Translations under genes and position numbers: made by a program | Source: Streptomyces noursei | GTDB taxonomy: Bacteria; Actinomycetota; Actinomycetes; Streptomycetales; Streptomycetaceae | DNA length: 64,000 bases | Assembly: GCF_001646665.1 (NCBI RefSeq) | Contig: NZ_LWBU01000169.1 | Span: 235,308 to 299,307 of the forward strand | Direction: 5' to 3' | Shown here: one piece after another, positions 34,291-42,958 of the stretch | Layout: every line of letters starts with the position of its first letter | How positions within the stretch are numbered: position 1 is the stretch's first letter | The notes under the pieces: model-generated | Told to the model about the DNA's origin: nothing | The model's input: the letters and a program-made list of their open reading frames with translations, nothing else | Database searches by the model: none

Positions 34291-34693
34291 GGCGTCGTGG
34301 CCGCCGGGCTCGTCGAGCCCGACGACCGGTCAGGGGGCCGCTGGCCGGCTCGGTCGTGACGGGCGCGCCGTACGAGCGGATGAGGGGCGTACGAGGGGCG
34401 TACGAGGATGCCGCGCGGCCGCCCGCGCCGTACCGCGACCTGTCCCGCCGGACGCCCCGCGTCGACCCCGCGCCGCCTCCGCGCGGCCGGCTGCCGGCCG
34501 GGCGACGGCCCTGGTCGGGGGCGGTGCTGTGACCCGTCCGCCGGACCGGTGACAGGGGTGGCGCCGGCGCCGGACCCTGAGCCGGCGCGCCCCGCCCCTC
34601 CACCTCCAGGAGGTCCGGCGGGCGGCGGCAGTACAACCTGAGGCGGACACCGGTTCGGCACCTGTGGGCGATCCCCCGGACGGCGCCCGCTCC

Positions 34694-34699
34694 TAGCGT
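34694..34699 (+). promoter_or_regulatory. Probable -10 box of the sigma factor gene
   Basis: TAGCGT lies six bases before ATG 34706. The intervening GGAGAC could also act as a weak ribosome site. Confidence 0.45.
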
Positions 34700-34705
34700 G
34701 GAGAC

Positions 34706-35272
34706 ATGACCGCGACCGCCGGCCCCGTCTGCACCGGGGCGTCCACAGCCGCCACCGGATACCCGTCGTTCTCGTCGTACGTACGAGCCCGTGGACCCGT
34801 GCTGCTGCGCACCGCCCGGTCGCTGACCGCCAACCCGAGCGACGCCGAGGACCTGCTGCAGACCGCCCTCGCCAAGACCTACGTCGCATGGGGCGGCATC
34901 GAGGACCACCGCGCGCTCGACGGCTACGTACGCCGTGCGCTGCTCAACACCCGTACCTCGCAGTGGCGCAAGCGCAAGGTCGACGAGTTCGCCTGCGACG
35001 AGCTGCCCGAGCCGCCGGGGCTGCCGGGGCCCGACCCGGCCGAGCAGCAGGCGCTGCGGGACGCGATGTGGCGCGCGGTGATGAGGCTGCCCGACCGCCA
35101 GCGGGCCATGCTGGTGCTCCGGTACTACGAGGACCTCAGCGAGGTCCAGACGGCGGAGGTCCTCGGGGTCTCCGTCGGGACGGTCAAGAGCGCCGTCTCC
35201 CGGGCGCTCGGCAAGCTCCGCGAGGACCCGGAACTGTCCCGCGAGAGCCTCGGACCGTCCCCCGTCCGGTGA
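34706..35272 (+). CDS. SigE-family ECF RNA polymerase sigma factor
   Basis: 188 residues. Region 2 covers about 20-90 (SFSSYVRARGPVLLRTARSLTANPSDAEDLLQTALAKTYVAW), region 4 about 120-175 (RLPDRQRAMLVLRYYEDLSEVQTAEVLGVSVGTVKSAVSRALGKLR). This is the actinobacterial 'SigE family' of short ECF factors, distinct from the S. coelicolor SigE envelope regulator. No anti-sigma gene is adjacent, so control is elsewhere. It lies upstream of the broken acyl-CoA ligase on the same strand. Confidence 0.88.
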   Translation: MTATAGPVCTGASTAATGYPSFSSYVRARGPVLLRTARSLTANPSDAEDLLQTALAKTYVAWGGIEDHRALDGYVRRALLNTRTSQWRKRKVDEFACDELPEPPGLPGPDPAEQQALRDAMWRAVMRLPDRQRAMLVLRYYEDLSEVQTAEVLGVSVGTVKSAVSRALGKLREDPELSRESLGPSPVR

Positions 35273-35373
35273 TCCGTCCCAGCCGATCTACTCCCGGGTA
35301 GTGACATACCGCGCGGTATGTGCGCAGAATCTCCGCACCGATAGTGTCACGTAGCGCCCAACGGGAGGACGCC

Positions 35374-36982
35374 GTGCTGAGCACCATGCAGGACGTACCA
35401 CTGACTGTCACCCGCATCCTCCGCCACGGGATGACGATCCACGGGAAGTCGCGGATCACCACCTGGACCGGCGAGGCCGAGCCGCACCGCCGCAGCTTCG
35501 CCGAGGCCGGCGCCCGCGCCACCCAGCTGGCCGGAGCGCTCCGCGACGAGCTCGGCGTCACCGGTGACGAGCGGGTCGCCACGCTCATGTGGAACAACGC
35601 CGAGCACGTCGAGGCGTACCTGGCGATCCCCTCCATGGGCGCCGTCCTGCACACCCTGAACCTGCGCCTGCCCGCCGAGCAGCTGGTCTTCATCGTCAAC
35701 CACGCCGCCGACCGGGTCGTGCTGGTCAACGGCAGCCTCCTCCCGCTCCTCGCCCCGCTCCTCCCGCACCTGCCGACGATCGAGCACGTCGTGGTCTCGG
35801 GTCCGGGCGACCGCTCGCTCCTCGACGGCGCCGCGCCCGCCGTCCACGAGTACGAGGAGCTCATCGCCGGCCGCCCGACCACGTACGACTGGCCCGAGCT
35901 GGACGAGCGCGCGGCCGCGGCCATGTGCTACACCTCCGGCACCACCGGCGACCCCAAGGGCGTCGTCTACTCGCACCGCTCCATCTACCTGCACTCGATG
36001 CAGGTGAACATGACGGAGTCGATGGGCCTGACGGACAAGGACACCACCCTGGTGGTCGTGCCGCAGTTCCACGTCAACGCCTGGGGCCTGCCCCACGCCA
36101 CCTTCATGACCGGCGTCAACATGCTGATGCCCGACCGCTTCCTCCAGCCCGCCCCGCTCGCCGAGATGATCGAGCGCGAGAGGCCCACGCACGCGGCGGC
36201 CGTCCCGACCATCTGGCAGGGCCTCCTCGCCGAGGTCACCGCCAACCCCCGCGACCTGTCCGCCGTCCCTCATGGAGGCCTACGACAAGCTCGGCGTCCG
36301 CCTCTGCCACGCCTGGGGCATGACCGAGACGTCCCCGCTGGGCACCATGGCCAACCCGCCGGCCGGCCTCACCGCGGAGGAGGAGTGGCCCTACCGCGTC
36401 ACCCAGGGCCGCTTCCCCGCCGGAGTCGAGGGCCGGCTCGTCGGACCCGGCGGCGACGTCCTGCCCTGGGACGGCGAGTCCGCCGGCGAGCTGGAGGTCC
36501 GCGGCCCGTGGATCGCGGGCGCCTACTACGGCGGGGCGGCCGGGGAACCCCTGCGGCCCGAGGACAAGTTCACCGCGGACGGCTGGCTCAAGACCGGCGA
36601 CGTCGGCGTGATCAGCCCCGACGGCTTCCTCACCCTCACCGACCGGGCCAAGGACGTCATCAAGTCGGGCGGCGAGTGGATCTCCTCCGTGGAGCTGGAG
36701 AACGCGCTCATGGCCCACCCGGAGGTCGCGGAGGCGGCCGTCGTCGCCGTACCGGACGACAAGTGGGGCGAGCGGCCCCTGGCGACGGTCGTCCTCAAGG
36801 AGGGCGCCACCGCGGACTACGAGACGCTGCGCGCCTTCCTCGGCGAGTCGATAGCGAAGTGGCAGCTCCCCGAGCGCTGGGCGATCATCCCGGCCGTGCC
36901 GAAGACGAGCGTGGGCAAGTTCGACAAGAAGGTCATCCGCCGCCAGTACGCCAACGGGGAACTGGACGTCACCCAGCTCTGA
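35374..36982 (+). pseudogene. Frameshifted fatty-acyl-CoA ligase
   Basis: The first part, GTG 35374 to about 36270, encodes the N-terminal ANL domain with the AMP motif YTSGTTGDPKGVVYSH. The rest continues in another frame from ATG 36272 to 36982 ([44 protein letters not shown], final catalytic Lys in GKFDKKVIRR). At the join, codons for about 13 residues that include the conserved GGSACPPS loop are missing: only CCTC lies between GTC 36265 and ATG 36272. A deletion of about 38 bases explains both the gap and the frame change. Read-through in the old frame stays open to 37002 but is not protein-like. GGGAGG precedes GTG 35374. Confidence 0.85.
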
Positions 36983-37003
36983 CCCGTACCCGCGTGACAT
37001 GAC

Positions 37004-37034
37004 GAAGGGGGCGCCCGTCCCGGGCGCCCCCTTC
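37004..37034. terminator. Hairpin terminator after the ligase
   Basis: GAAGGGGGCGCCCG (37004-37017) pairs with CGGGCGCCCCCTTC (37021-37034) around a three-base loop, between convergent genes. Confidence 0.8.
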
Positions 37035-37063
37035 CGTGTCGTGGCCGCGCGTACCGCCGTCAG

Positions 37064-37140
37064 CCCGTACCGAGCCCGAGCCCGTACCGAGCCCGAGCCC
37101 GTACCGAGCCCGAGCCCGTACCGAGCCCGAGCCCGTACCC
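37064..37140. repeat. 17-bp tandem repeat, 4.5 copies
   Basis: CCCGTACCGAGCCCGAG is repeated exactly at 37064, 37081, 37098 and 37115, followed by a partial copy (37132-37140). It lies in the 3' region between the ligase and the sensor gene. Perfect identity suggests recent expansion. Confidence 0.9.
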
Positions 37141-37171
37141 ACCGGTCACGCGTACCGGGCGCGCGTACCGG

Positions 37172-40100
37172 TCAGTTGGTGCCGATCTTCGCCAGCAGGT
37201 CCACGATCCGCGCCTGCACCTCGGCGCTCGTCGAACGCTCCGCAAGGAACAGCACCGTCTCGCCCGACGACAGCTTCGGCAGCTCCTCCTCCTGGAGGCT
37301 CGCCGAGGTGTAGACGACGAGCGGCGTGCGGTTGAGCTGCCCGTTGGCCCGCAGCCAGTCGATGATCCCGGCCCGCCGGCGACGCACCTGCATCAGGTCC
37401 ATCACCACCAGGTTCGGCCGCATCTGCGCGGCCAGGGTGACCGCCTCGCTGTCCGTGGCCGCCCGCGCCACCTGCATCCCGCGCCGCTCCAGCGTCGCCG
37501 TCAGCGCGAGAGCGATCTCCTCCTGCTCCTCGATGAGCAGCACCCGCGACGGGTGCTGCTCACTGTCCCGCGGGGCCAGTGCCTTGAGCAGTACGGCCGG
37601 ATCGGCGCCGTACGCCGCCTCCCGGGTCGCCTGACCCAGGCCGGCGGCGAGCAGTACGGGCACCTCGGCGGCCACCGCCGCCTGGCGCAGCGACTGGAGC
37701 GCCGTACGCGTGATCGGCCCGGTCAGCGGGTCGACGAACAGCGCCGCCGGGAACGCGGCGATCTGCGCGTCCACCTCCTCGCGGGAGTGCACGATCACCG
37801 GCCGGTAGCCGCGCTCGCTGAGCGCCGCCTGCGTGGAGACGTCCGGCGCGGGCCACACCAGGAGCCGGCGCGGGTTGTCCAGCGGCTCCGGGGGCAGCTC
37901 GTCGTCGACCGGCAGCGGAGCCGGCTCGTTGGCGACCTCGACGGCGCCGCCCGGCCCGTCCAGCGGCTCCGGGCCCTCGGCCGCGCCCTCGTCCGGGGCC
38001 CCTATCTCGTACGCCCGGCCCTCGGCCGGCGCGGACAGCCGCGGCTGCGGGGCGAGGGTGGGGGCCGGACCGGCCACCGGGGACGCGGCGGAGGCGGAGG
38101 CGGGCGGGGGCGTCGGCGCGGAGGTGGTCGCGGGCGACTGGGGGTGCGGCCGGGCGGCCGGCTCCTCCGCCGGGGGCGTGGCCAGCTTGCGGCGGCGCCC
38201 GGAGCCCGAGGACGGGGCCGACTGCTGGGCGATCTGCTGCGCGAACGGCACGCCCTGGCCCAGAGTGCGCACGCTGAACGCCCGCCCCTGGGTGGAGTTG
38301 GCGGACGCGTCGTCGGCGGACGGCACCTCCGGCGGCAGCGGTACGGAGCCGGTGCCGGTCCCGGTGCCGGTACCCGGACCCGTGGCCGGGTCCTGGACCG
38401 CACGCCGCCGGCCGGTGGGCGCCGGTGCGGGCACGGGCGGCGCCACGGCCTCCGGAGCCGCGGGTTCGGGCGTCTGCGCGGGTACGGGCGCGGCGGCCGG
38501 TCCGGTGGGGGCGGCGGGTGCGGACTGCACGGGTTGCGCCGGGGGCGCGGGGGGCGCGGGCTGGACCGGGTGCGGCTGGGACGGCGTGTGCTCGGCGCCC
38601 GGCAGCGCGGGCACGGCGTCGTGGCGCCCCTCGGGGTGCTCGCCGACCCGCTGGTCCGGGAGCCCCGCCGGGCGCCGGTCCGCCTCGGCGGGCGGCAGCG
38701 CGAACGCGGTACGGGCACCGCCCTCGGCGCTCTGCGCGGTCCGGTCCTGCGCGGGTCCGAGCGCCCGGCGGGCCCGTCGGCCCCCGGCCGGTTCGGTGGC
38801 CGGTACGCCGGCCGCGGGAGCCGGGACCGGGGTGGTGACCGGAGCGGGGGCGGCCGGGAGCGCCGGCATCGCGCCGCCCTCGTCGCCGTGCCGTGCCCGC
38901 CGTCCGGCGGCCGGGACCGGCACCGCGTCCACGGGGACGCCCTGCGGCGGCACCGTCTCTCCCAGGGCGGCCCTGCCCTGCGCGCTCTCGGCGGCCGTCA
39001 CGACCGCCCCTTCGGAGGGTGCCCCGGCCGCCGGCAGTCCGGCCGCCGGCGGTCCCGCCACCGGTGCGCCGGCCTCCGCCGGGCTCGGCCGCCCGCGCCG
39101 CCGCCCGGTCGGCTTGGCCGCCACCGGGTCCTCGGCGAGCACGGGGCTGTCCAGGAAGGCGTCCGTGGAGGCCCGCCGCGCCCGGCGCCGCCCGCCACCG
39201 GAAGTCCCGCCACCGGACGTACCGCCCGCCTGCTGGGCCGGCACCACCGGAGCGGGCGCCGCGACCGGCGCCTCCCCGGCGGCCGGCTCCGCCTGCTTCA
39301 CCGTGCCCGAGCCCTCGCCGAGCGGTACCTCCAGCACGTACGCGCTGCCCGGCATCCCCGGCACCTCGTGCGTCTGGAGCACCCCGGCGTGCGCCCGGAC
39401 GATCCCGCGCACGATCGGCTCGTGCACCGGGTCACCCCCGGCGTACGGTCCGCGCACCTCGATGCGTACGACGTCACCGCGCTGCGCCGCCGCGACCACG
39501 ATCGTCGAGTCGACGTACCCGCCGCCCGGCACGACCCGCGCCTTGCCGGTCGAGTCGACCCCGGCGACGTCCGCGATCAGGTGGGCCAGCGCGGTCGAGA
39601 TCCGCACCCCGTCCACCTCGGCCTCTATCGGCGGAGCGTGCACCGCGAACTGCACCCGGCCCGGACCGATCAGTTCAACCGCGCCCTCGACACCGGCGGC
39701 GACGACCGCGTCGAGCAGCACCTTCGCCTTCCGCAGCGACTCCTCGCCGACGTCCAGCCGCTGGTAGCCCAGCACGTTGTCGACGAGCGTCGTCATCCGG
39801 GCGTACCCGGCCGCCAGGTGGTGCAGCACCTGGTTGGCCTCGGGCCACAGCTGACCGGCCGGGTCGGCGGCCAGCGTGCCCAGCTCCCGGCGCAGCTCCT
39901 CCAGCGGCCCGCGCAGCGACCCGCCCAGGACGGCGGTCAGCTGGGCGTGCCGCGCGGCGAGGGCCGCGTACCGCTCCTCGAGCCGCTCGATCTCCACGGA
40001 CAGCCGCTCGCTGAGATCGGCCATCTCGGTGGCGTGCCGTTCGGTCAGCTCGGTGACCTCGGCGGTGTGCCGCTCGGTCAGCTCGGTGACCTCGGCCGTG

Positions 40101-40924
40101 TGCCGGGTCTCCTGCTCCTCGTAGGGGCGCCGGTCGGTGAAGGTCATCACCGCGCCGACCAGCTGGTCCCCGTCGCGCACCGGCGCGGTCGTCAGGTCGA
40201 CCGGCACGGCCGAACCGTCCTTCGCCCACACCACCTGCCCGCGCACCCGGTGCTTGCGCCCGGAGCGCAGGGTGTCGGCCAGCGGCGACTCCTCGAACGG
40301 GAAGGCCTCCCCGTCCGCCCGGGAGTGCAGCATCAGGCCGTGGAGTTCCTTGCCGCCCAGGTCGCTGGCCCGCCAGCCCAGTATCTGGGCGGCGGCCGGG
40401 TTGACGAGCACGATCCGCCCGTCGGTGTCGGTGCCCACGACGCCCTCGGAGGCGGCGCGCAGGATCATCTCGGTCTGCCGCTGGGAGCGCGCCAGCTCCG
40501 CCTCGGTGTCGATCGTCCCGGACAGGTCGCGGACCACGAGCATCAGCAGCTCGTCACCCGTATAGGCACTGCCGTACGAGTCGTACGCCTCGCGCCCGTC
40601 CTCCAGGCTCGCGCTGGTCACCTCGACCGGGAACTCGCTGCCGTCGGTGCGCCGCGCGACCATCCGGGCCGGCTTGGTGCGGCCGCGCGCGTCGGCGGCC
40701 TCGGGGCGGCGCATCGAGCCGGGGATCAGCCGGGAGTCGAACGCGGGCAGCAGGTCCAGCAGCCCGCGCCCGACCAGGGCCGTACCGGGCGTCTCGAACA
40801 TCTCGAGGGCGATGGTGTTGGCGTTGACGACCGTGCCGTTGCAATTGACGAGTACGAGCCCGTCCGGCAGCGCGTCGAGTATGGCTGCGAGGCGAGCAGC
40901 ACCTCGGGATGGCCTGCTGCTCAC
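37172..40924 (-). CDS. Giant PAS / kinase-like / receiver hybrid protein
   Basis: 1250 residues. Two PAS domains (about 15-130 and 140-260) are followed by a coiled coil with hendecad repeats RHTAEVTELTE (about 265-320). The histidine-kinase-like part (about 325-540) lacks the phospho-acceptor His: the SHELRTPL position reads GSLRGPLEEL, and the ATPase N- and G-boxes are degenerate. A Pro/Ala-rich linker of about 475 residues leads to two receiver-like domains (about 1018-1250); the second has VVMDLM with Asp and YTSA but no Lys. GGAGG lies ten bases before GTG 40924. It is probably a signalling scaffold, soluble, without kinase activity. Confidence 0.82.
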   Translation of the reverse strand: MSSRPSRGAARLAAILDALPDGLVLVNCNGTVVNANTIALEMFETPGTALVGRGLLDLLPAFDSRLIPGSMRRPEAADARGRTKPARMVARRTDGSEFPVEVTSASLEDGREAYDSYGSAYTGDELLMLVVRDLSGTIDTEAELARSQRQTEMILRAASEGVVGTDTDGRIVLVNPAAAQILGWRASDLGGKELHGLMLHSRADGEAFPFEESPLADTLRSGRKHRVRGQVVWAKDGSAVPVDLTTAPVRDGDQLVGAVMTFTDRRPYEEQETRHTAEVTELTERHTAEVTELTERHATEMADLSERLSVEIERLEERYAALAARHAQLTAVLGGSLRGPLEELRRELGTLAADPAGQLWPEANQVLHHLAAGYARMTTLVDNVLGYQRLDVGEESLRKAKVLLDAVVAAGVEGAVELIGPGRVQFAVHAPPIEAEVDGVRISTALAHLIADVAGVDSTGKARVVPGGGYVDSTIVVAAAQRGDVVRIEVRGPYAGGDPVHEPIVRGIVRAHAGVLQTHEVPGMPGSAYVLEVPLGEGSGTVKQAEPAAGEAPVAAPAPVVPAQQAGGTSGGGTSGGGRRRARRASTDAFLDSPVLAEDPVAAKPTGRRRGRPSPAEAGAPVAGPPAAGLPAAGAPSEGAVVTAAESAQGRAALGETVPPQGVPVDAVPVPAAGRRARHGDEGGAMPALPAAPAPVTTPVPAPAAGVPATEPAGGRRARRALGPAQDRTAQSAEGGARTAFALPPAEADRRPAGLPDQRVGEHPEGRHDAVPALPGAEHTPSQPHPVQPAPPAPPAQPVQSAPAAPTGPAAAPVPAQTPEPAAPEAVAPPVPAPAPTGRRRAVQDPATGPGTGTGTGTGSVPLPPEVPSADDASANSTQGRAFSVRTLGQGVPFAQQIAQQSAPSSGSGRRRKLATPPAEEPAARPHPQSPATTSAPTPPPASASAASPVAGPAPTLAPQPRLSAPAEGRAYEIGAPDEGAAEGPEPLDGPGGAVEVANEPAPLPVDDELPPEPLDNPRRLLVWPAPDVSTQAALSERGYRPVIVHSREEVDAQIAAFPAALFVDPLTGPITRTALQSLRQAAVAAEVPVLLAAGLGQATREAAYGADPAVLLKALAPRDSEQHPSRVLLIEEQEEIALALTATLERRGMQVARAATDSEAVTLAAQMRPNLVVMDLMQVRRRRAGIIDWLRANGQLNRTPLVVYTSASLQEEELPKLSSGETVLFLAERSTSAEVQARIVDLLAKIGTN

Positions 40925-41011
40925 GACGACGCTTCCTCCCACTCGGCCTGTCACTGGAGGGAGTCTAAAGGCAGGTGATGTGGGCCCGACGGCGGTTGTG
41001 TGCGGGTTCCT

Positions 41012-41458
41012 CTACGACCTGGCCATCGGCAGCACCGGCTTCAGGGTGTCCCACCTGGCGATCTCGCAGCCGTCGGTCCGCTTGAAGTGGGCGTCGACGT
41101 CCTGCCCCTGCCAGGTGCCGGTGACGTGCGCGGTGGCGGCACCGCCGTGCTGCTGGGTGCACATCTGGTCCTTGGCCACGGGGGCGAACGGGTCACGGCC
41201 CTCCTCGGCCAGCTCGTCGAGCCGGTCGCACGCCCCCTGCACGCGCGGGTGGTTGCCCTCGGCGGTCCGCAGCCCGCACTTCAGCTCGAAGGTGCCGTCC
41301 GCCATCGGGTTGCCCGAGTTCTTCACGGTGACGGTCAGCGAGTCGGTCCCCGCCAGCAGCGGCAGCGGCAGCGGCCCGCCGCCGGCCAGGGCGGCGGGGG
41401 CGGCGGCACCGAGCGCGGCGAGCGACGCGGCGGAGGTGAGGACGAGGCGGCGCAGCAT
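41012..41458 (-). CDS. Subtilisin inhibitor-like (SSI) protein
   Basis: 148 residues. Sec signal peptide about 1-25, then the SSI fold: LTVTVKNSG, ELKCGLRTAEGNHP, ACDRL, DQMCTQQHGG and FKRTDGCEIARWD, giving the four cysteines for two disulphides. In classical SSI the reactive loop is Cys-Pro-Met-Val with Met at P1; here the loop reads Cys-Thr-Gln-Gln, so P1 would be Gln, which is unusual. AGGAG precedes ATG 41458. It is secreted and should inhibit extracellular serine proteases. Confidence 0.88.
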   Translation of the reverse strand: MLRRLVLTSAASLAALGAAAPAALAGGGPLPLPLLAGTDSLTVTVKNSGNPMADGTFELKCGLRTAEGNHPRVQGACDRLDELAEEGRDPFAPVAKDQMCTQQHGGAATAHVTGTWQGQDVDAHFKRTDGCEIARWDTLKPVLPMARS

Positions 41459-41698
41459 ACGAACTCCTGGGGTCACGGATCCGTCGGGATGCCCGGCATC
41501 CCTCACCCCACTAACGCTCCAGCCCCCGCCGCGTTGCGCAAGCCGGGCATCCGGGGCAGCCGTCCCGGGGGCGCGACGCGGAACGCCTTTGCCCTGTGCC
41601 CCGCCCGCCTAGTACCGTGGGGACCGATTGGTGACACCCCCCAGGGCTGTGTCATCATCTGCACGCACCATTCGCGCTCGCGCGGGTGGCGGCAAGCT

Positions 41699-41792
41699 GG
41701 AGGCGTCGCCTAGTCCGGTCTATGGCGCCGCACTGCTAATGCGGTTTGGGTCTTAAAGCCCATCGAGGGTTCAAATCCCTCCGCCTCCGCCA
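41699..41792 (+). tRNA. tRNA-Ser, anticodon GCT
   Basis: Acceptor GGAGGCG/CGCCTCC, discriminator G, with encoded CCA (41790-41792). Anticodon loop CTGCTAA gives GCT (reads AGC/AGU). A long variable arm and T arm GAGGGTTCAAATCCCTC mark a class II tRNA. Confidence 0.95.
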
Positions 41793-41800
41793 GCTCCACC

Positions 41801-41830
41801 CGAAGCCCCGGCCCCACGGCCGGGGCTTCG
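41801..41830 (+). terminator. Hairpin terminator after tRNA-Ser(GCT)
   Basis: CGAAGCCCCGGCC (41801-41813) pairs with GGCCGGGGCTTCG (41818-41830), 13 bp, loop CCAC. Confidence 0.85.
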
Positions 41831-41832
41831 GT

Positions 41833-41909
41833 CGTTCCCGCAGCTGTTCCCCGGGCCGTTCCCGTAGCTGTTCCCCGAGCCGTTTCCCCGGGCCGTTCCC
41901 GGAACCGTT
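41833..41909. repeat. 24-bp direct repeat, two copies plus degenerate units
   Basis: Units at 41833-41856 and 41857-41880 differ at two positions; they begin CGTTCCCG(C/T)AGCTG. Decayed CCGTTCCC units follow. It lies between two tRNA genes. Confidence 0.7.
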
Positions 41910-42116
41910 CGCGAGTCCGCGCCCCGAGCCGCTTCCCGGCCCGTTCCGCACGCCGTTGCCCTGCCGGACGTGGCGGCCGCGCGTTCACCCATCCGTGGCC
42001 CGTTTGGCGTTTGTGCAGGTCAGAGGGGGTGGGGCTAATGGATTTCGCGTCACGGCGCAGGTCATGTAATGTTGTTCCCGCAACGCCGACCGGGCAGAAG
42101 AGCCCGGGAAGCACAA

Positions 42117-42189
42117 GCACTCGTAGCTTAACGGATAGAGCATCTGACTACGGATCAGAAGGTTGCAGGTTCGAATCCTGCCGAGTGCA
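42117..42189 (+). tRNA. tRNA-Arg, anticodon ACG
   Basis: 73 bases. Acceptor GCACTCG/CGAGTGC, discriminator A; anticodon loop CTACGGA gives ACG, whose first base is a substrate of the TadA deaminase encoded at 56259-56753. T arm GCAGGTTCGAATCCTGC. CCA is not encoded. Confidence 0.95.
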
Positions 42190-42195
42190 CAGAGT

Positions 42196-42229
42196 CGAGA
42201 GGCCCCCGGAGAAATCCGGGGGCCTCTCG
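42196..42229 (+). terminator. Hairpin terminator after tRNA-Arg
   Basis: A 15-bp perfect stem, 42196-42210 with 42215-42229, closed by a GAAA tetraloop. Confidence 0.9.
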
Positions 42230-42245
42230 CGTTGTGGCGATGCGG

Positions 42246-42878
42246 TCACAGACTTCCCAGGCGGGACCTCTCCATGAGGTCGATGACGAAGTGCACCAGC
42301 TCCGTGGGGACGGTCGTGCCGGCGAAGAGGCGGCGGTCGACACCCCGTTCCGGGTCCCAGGAGCCGGTGTAGACGAGGGCCGGCGTGCGGACGTCGTACT
42401 CGTCCAGGAGGCGGAGCAGGGTGATGCCGGCGCGCGGGTCGCCGTGGCGGGCCATGTCGGTGATCAGGACGTCGTAGGACCGGTGACGCAGGAGGGGTGC
42501 GGCCTCCTCGGTCGAGCGGGCCAGGTCGACGTGCATGCCTGCCGCGCGGAAGAGCTGTACGAGGGGGGTGTTGCCCTCCGGGTGGTCGTCGACCCAGAGG
42601 ATGCGGCCGCCCGGGAGCAGCTCCCCGGCGTGGGCGAGGCGGCCCAGAGCGGTGCGCCTGGCGGTCGGGGTGTCGGGGCTCGGCCTCTCCTCCTGGGCAC
42701 GGTCGAGGAGCTCGCCGGCGAGTTCGACCTCGACGCCCATGGCGCGTACGGCGGTCAATCGCGGAACCATGCGATCGATGATCGTCACGCGCAGGGTCAG
42801 GTAGACGGTCGCCGCGAAGGCCACCCAGAGGACGGCCGGGACGGTGCCGATGACTTTGATCCACAGCGCTTCGGACAT
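42246..42878 (-). CDS. Membrane-anchored receiver-domain protein
   Basis: 210 residues. One N-terminal membrane span (about 8-30, GTVPAVLWVAFAATVYLTL) and a short helical linker are followed by a receiver domain with acidic pair WVDDHPEGN (about 95), phospho-acceptor Asp in VLITDMARHG and YTGSW. The conserved Lys is not evident. There is no output domain, so it probably acts by protein contact at the membrane. It lies between tRNA-Arg and the DUF2797 gene; no kinase is adjacent. Confidence 0.78.
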   Translation of the reverse strand: MSEALWIKVIGTVPAVLWVAFAATVYLTLRVTIIDRMVPRLTAVRAMGVEVELAGELLDRAQEERPSPDTPTARRTALGRLAHAGELLPGGRILWVDDHPEGNTPLVQLFRAAGMHVDLARSTEEAAPLLRHRSYDVLITDMARHGDPRAGITLLRLLDEYDVRTPALVYTGSWDPERGVDRRLFAGTTVPTELVHFVIDLMERSRLGSL

Positions 42879-42946
42879 AGCCGCATCATCGAGCGCGGTG
42901 CCCGGCGGCGCAGCCGCTTTCCGGCCGGATGGGGCGGCGTGCGGGG

Positions 42947-42952
42947 TACGGT
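42947..42952 (+). promoter_or_regulatory. Probable -10 box of a leaderless promoter
   Basis: TACGGT lies exactly six bases before GTG 42959, which has no ribosome site. Confidence 0.5.
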
Positions 42953-42958
42953 GCGGCG

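Noticed and set aside
36998..37002. Intact 543-codon ligase ending at 37002
   Set aside because: After 36270 the product is Arg/Pro/Gly-rich shadow sequence; the real C-terminal domain is in another frame.
41831..42116. CRISPR array between tRNA genes
   Set aside because: The 24-bp repeats are adjacent without spacers, degenerate quickly and have no cas genes nearby.
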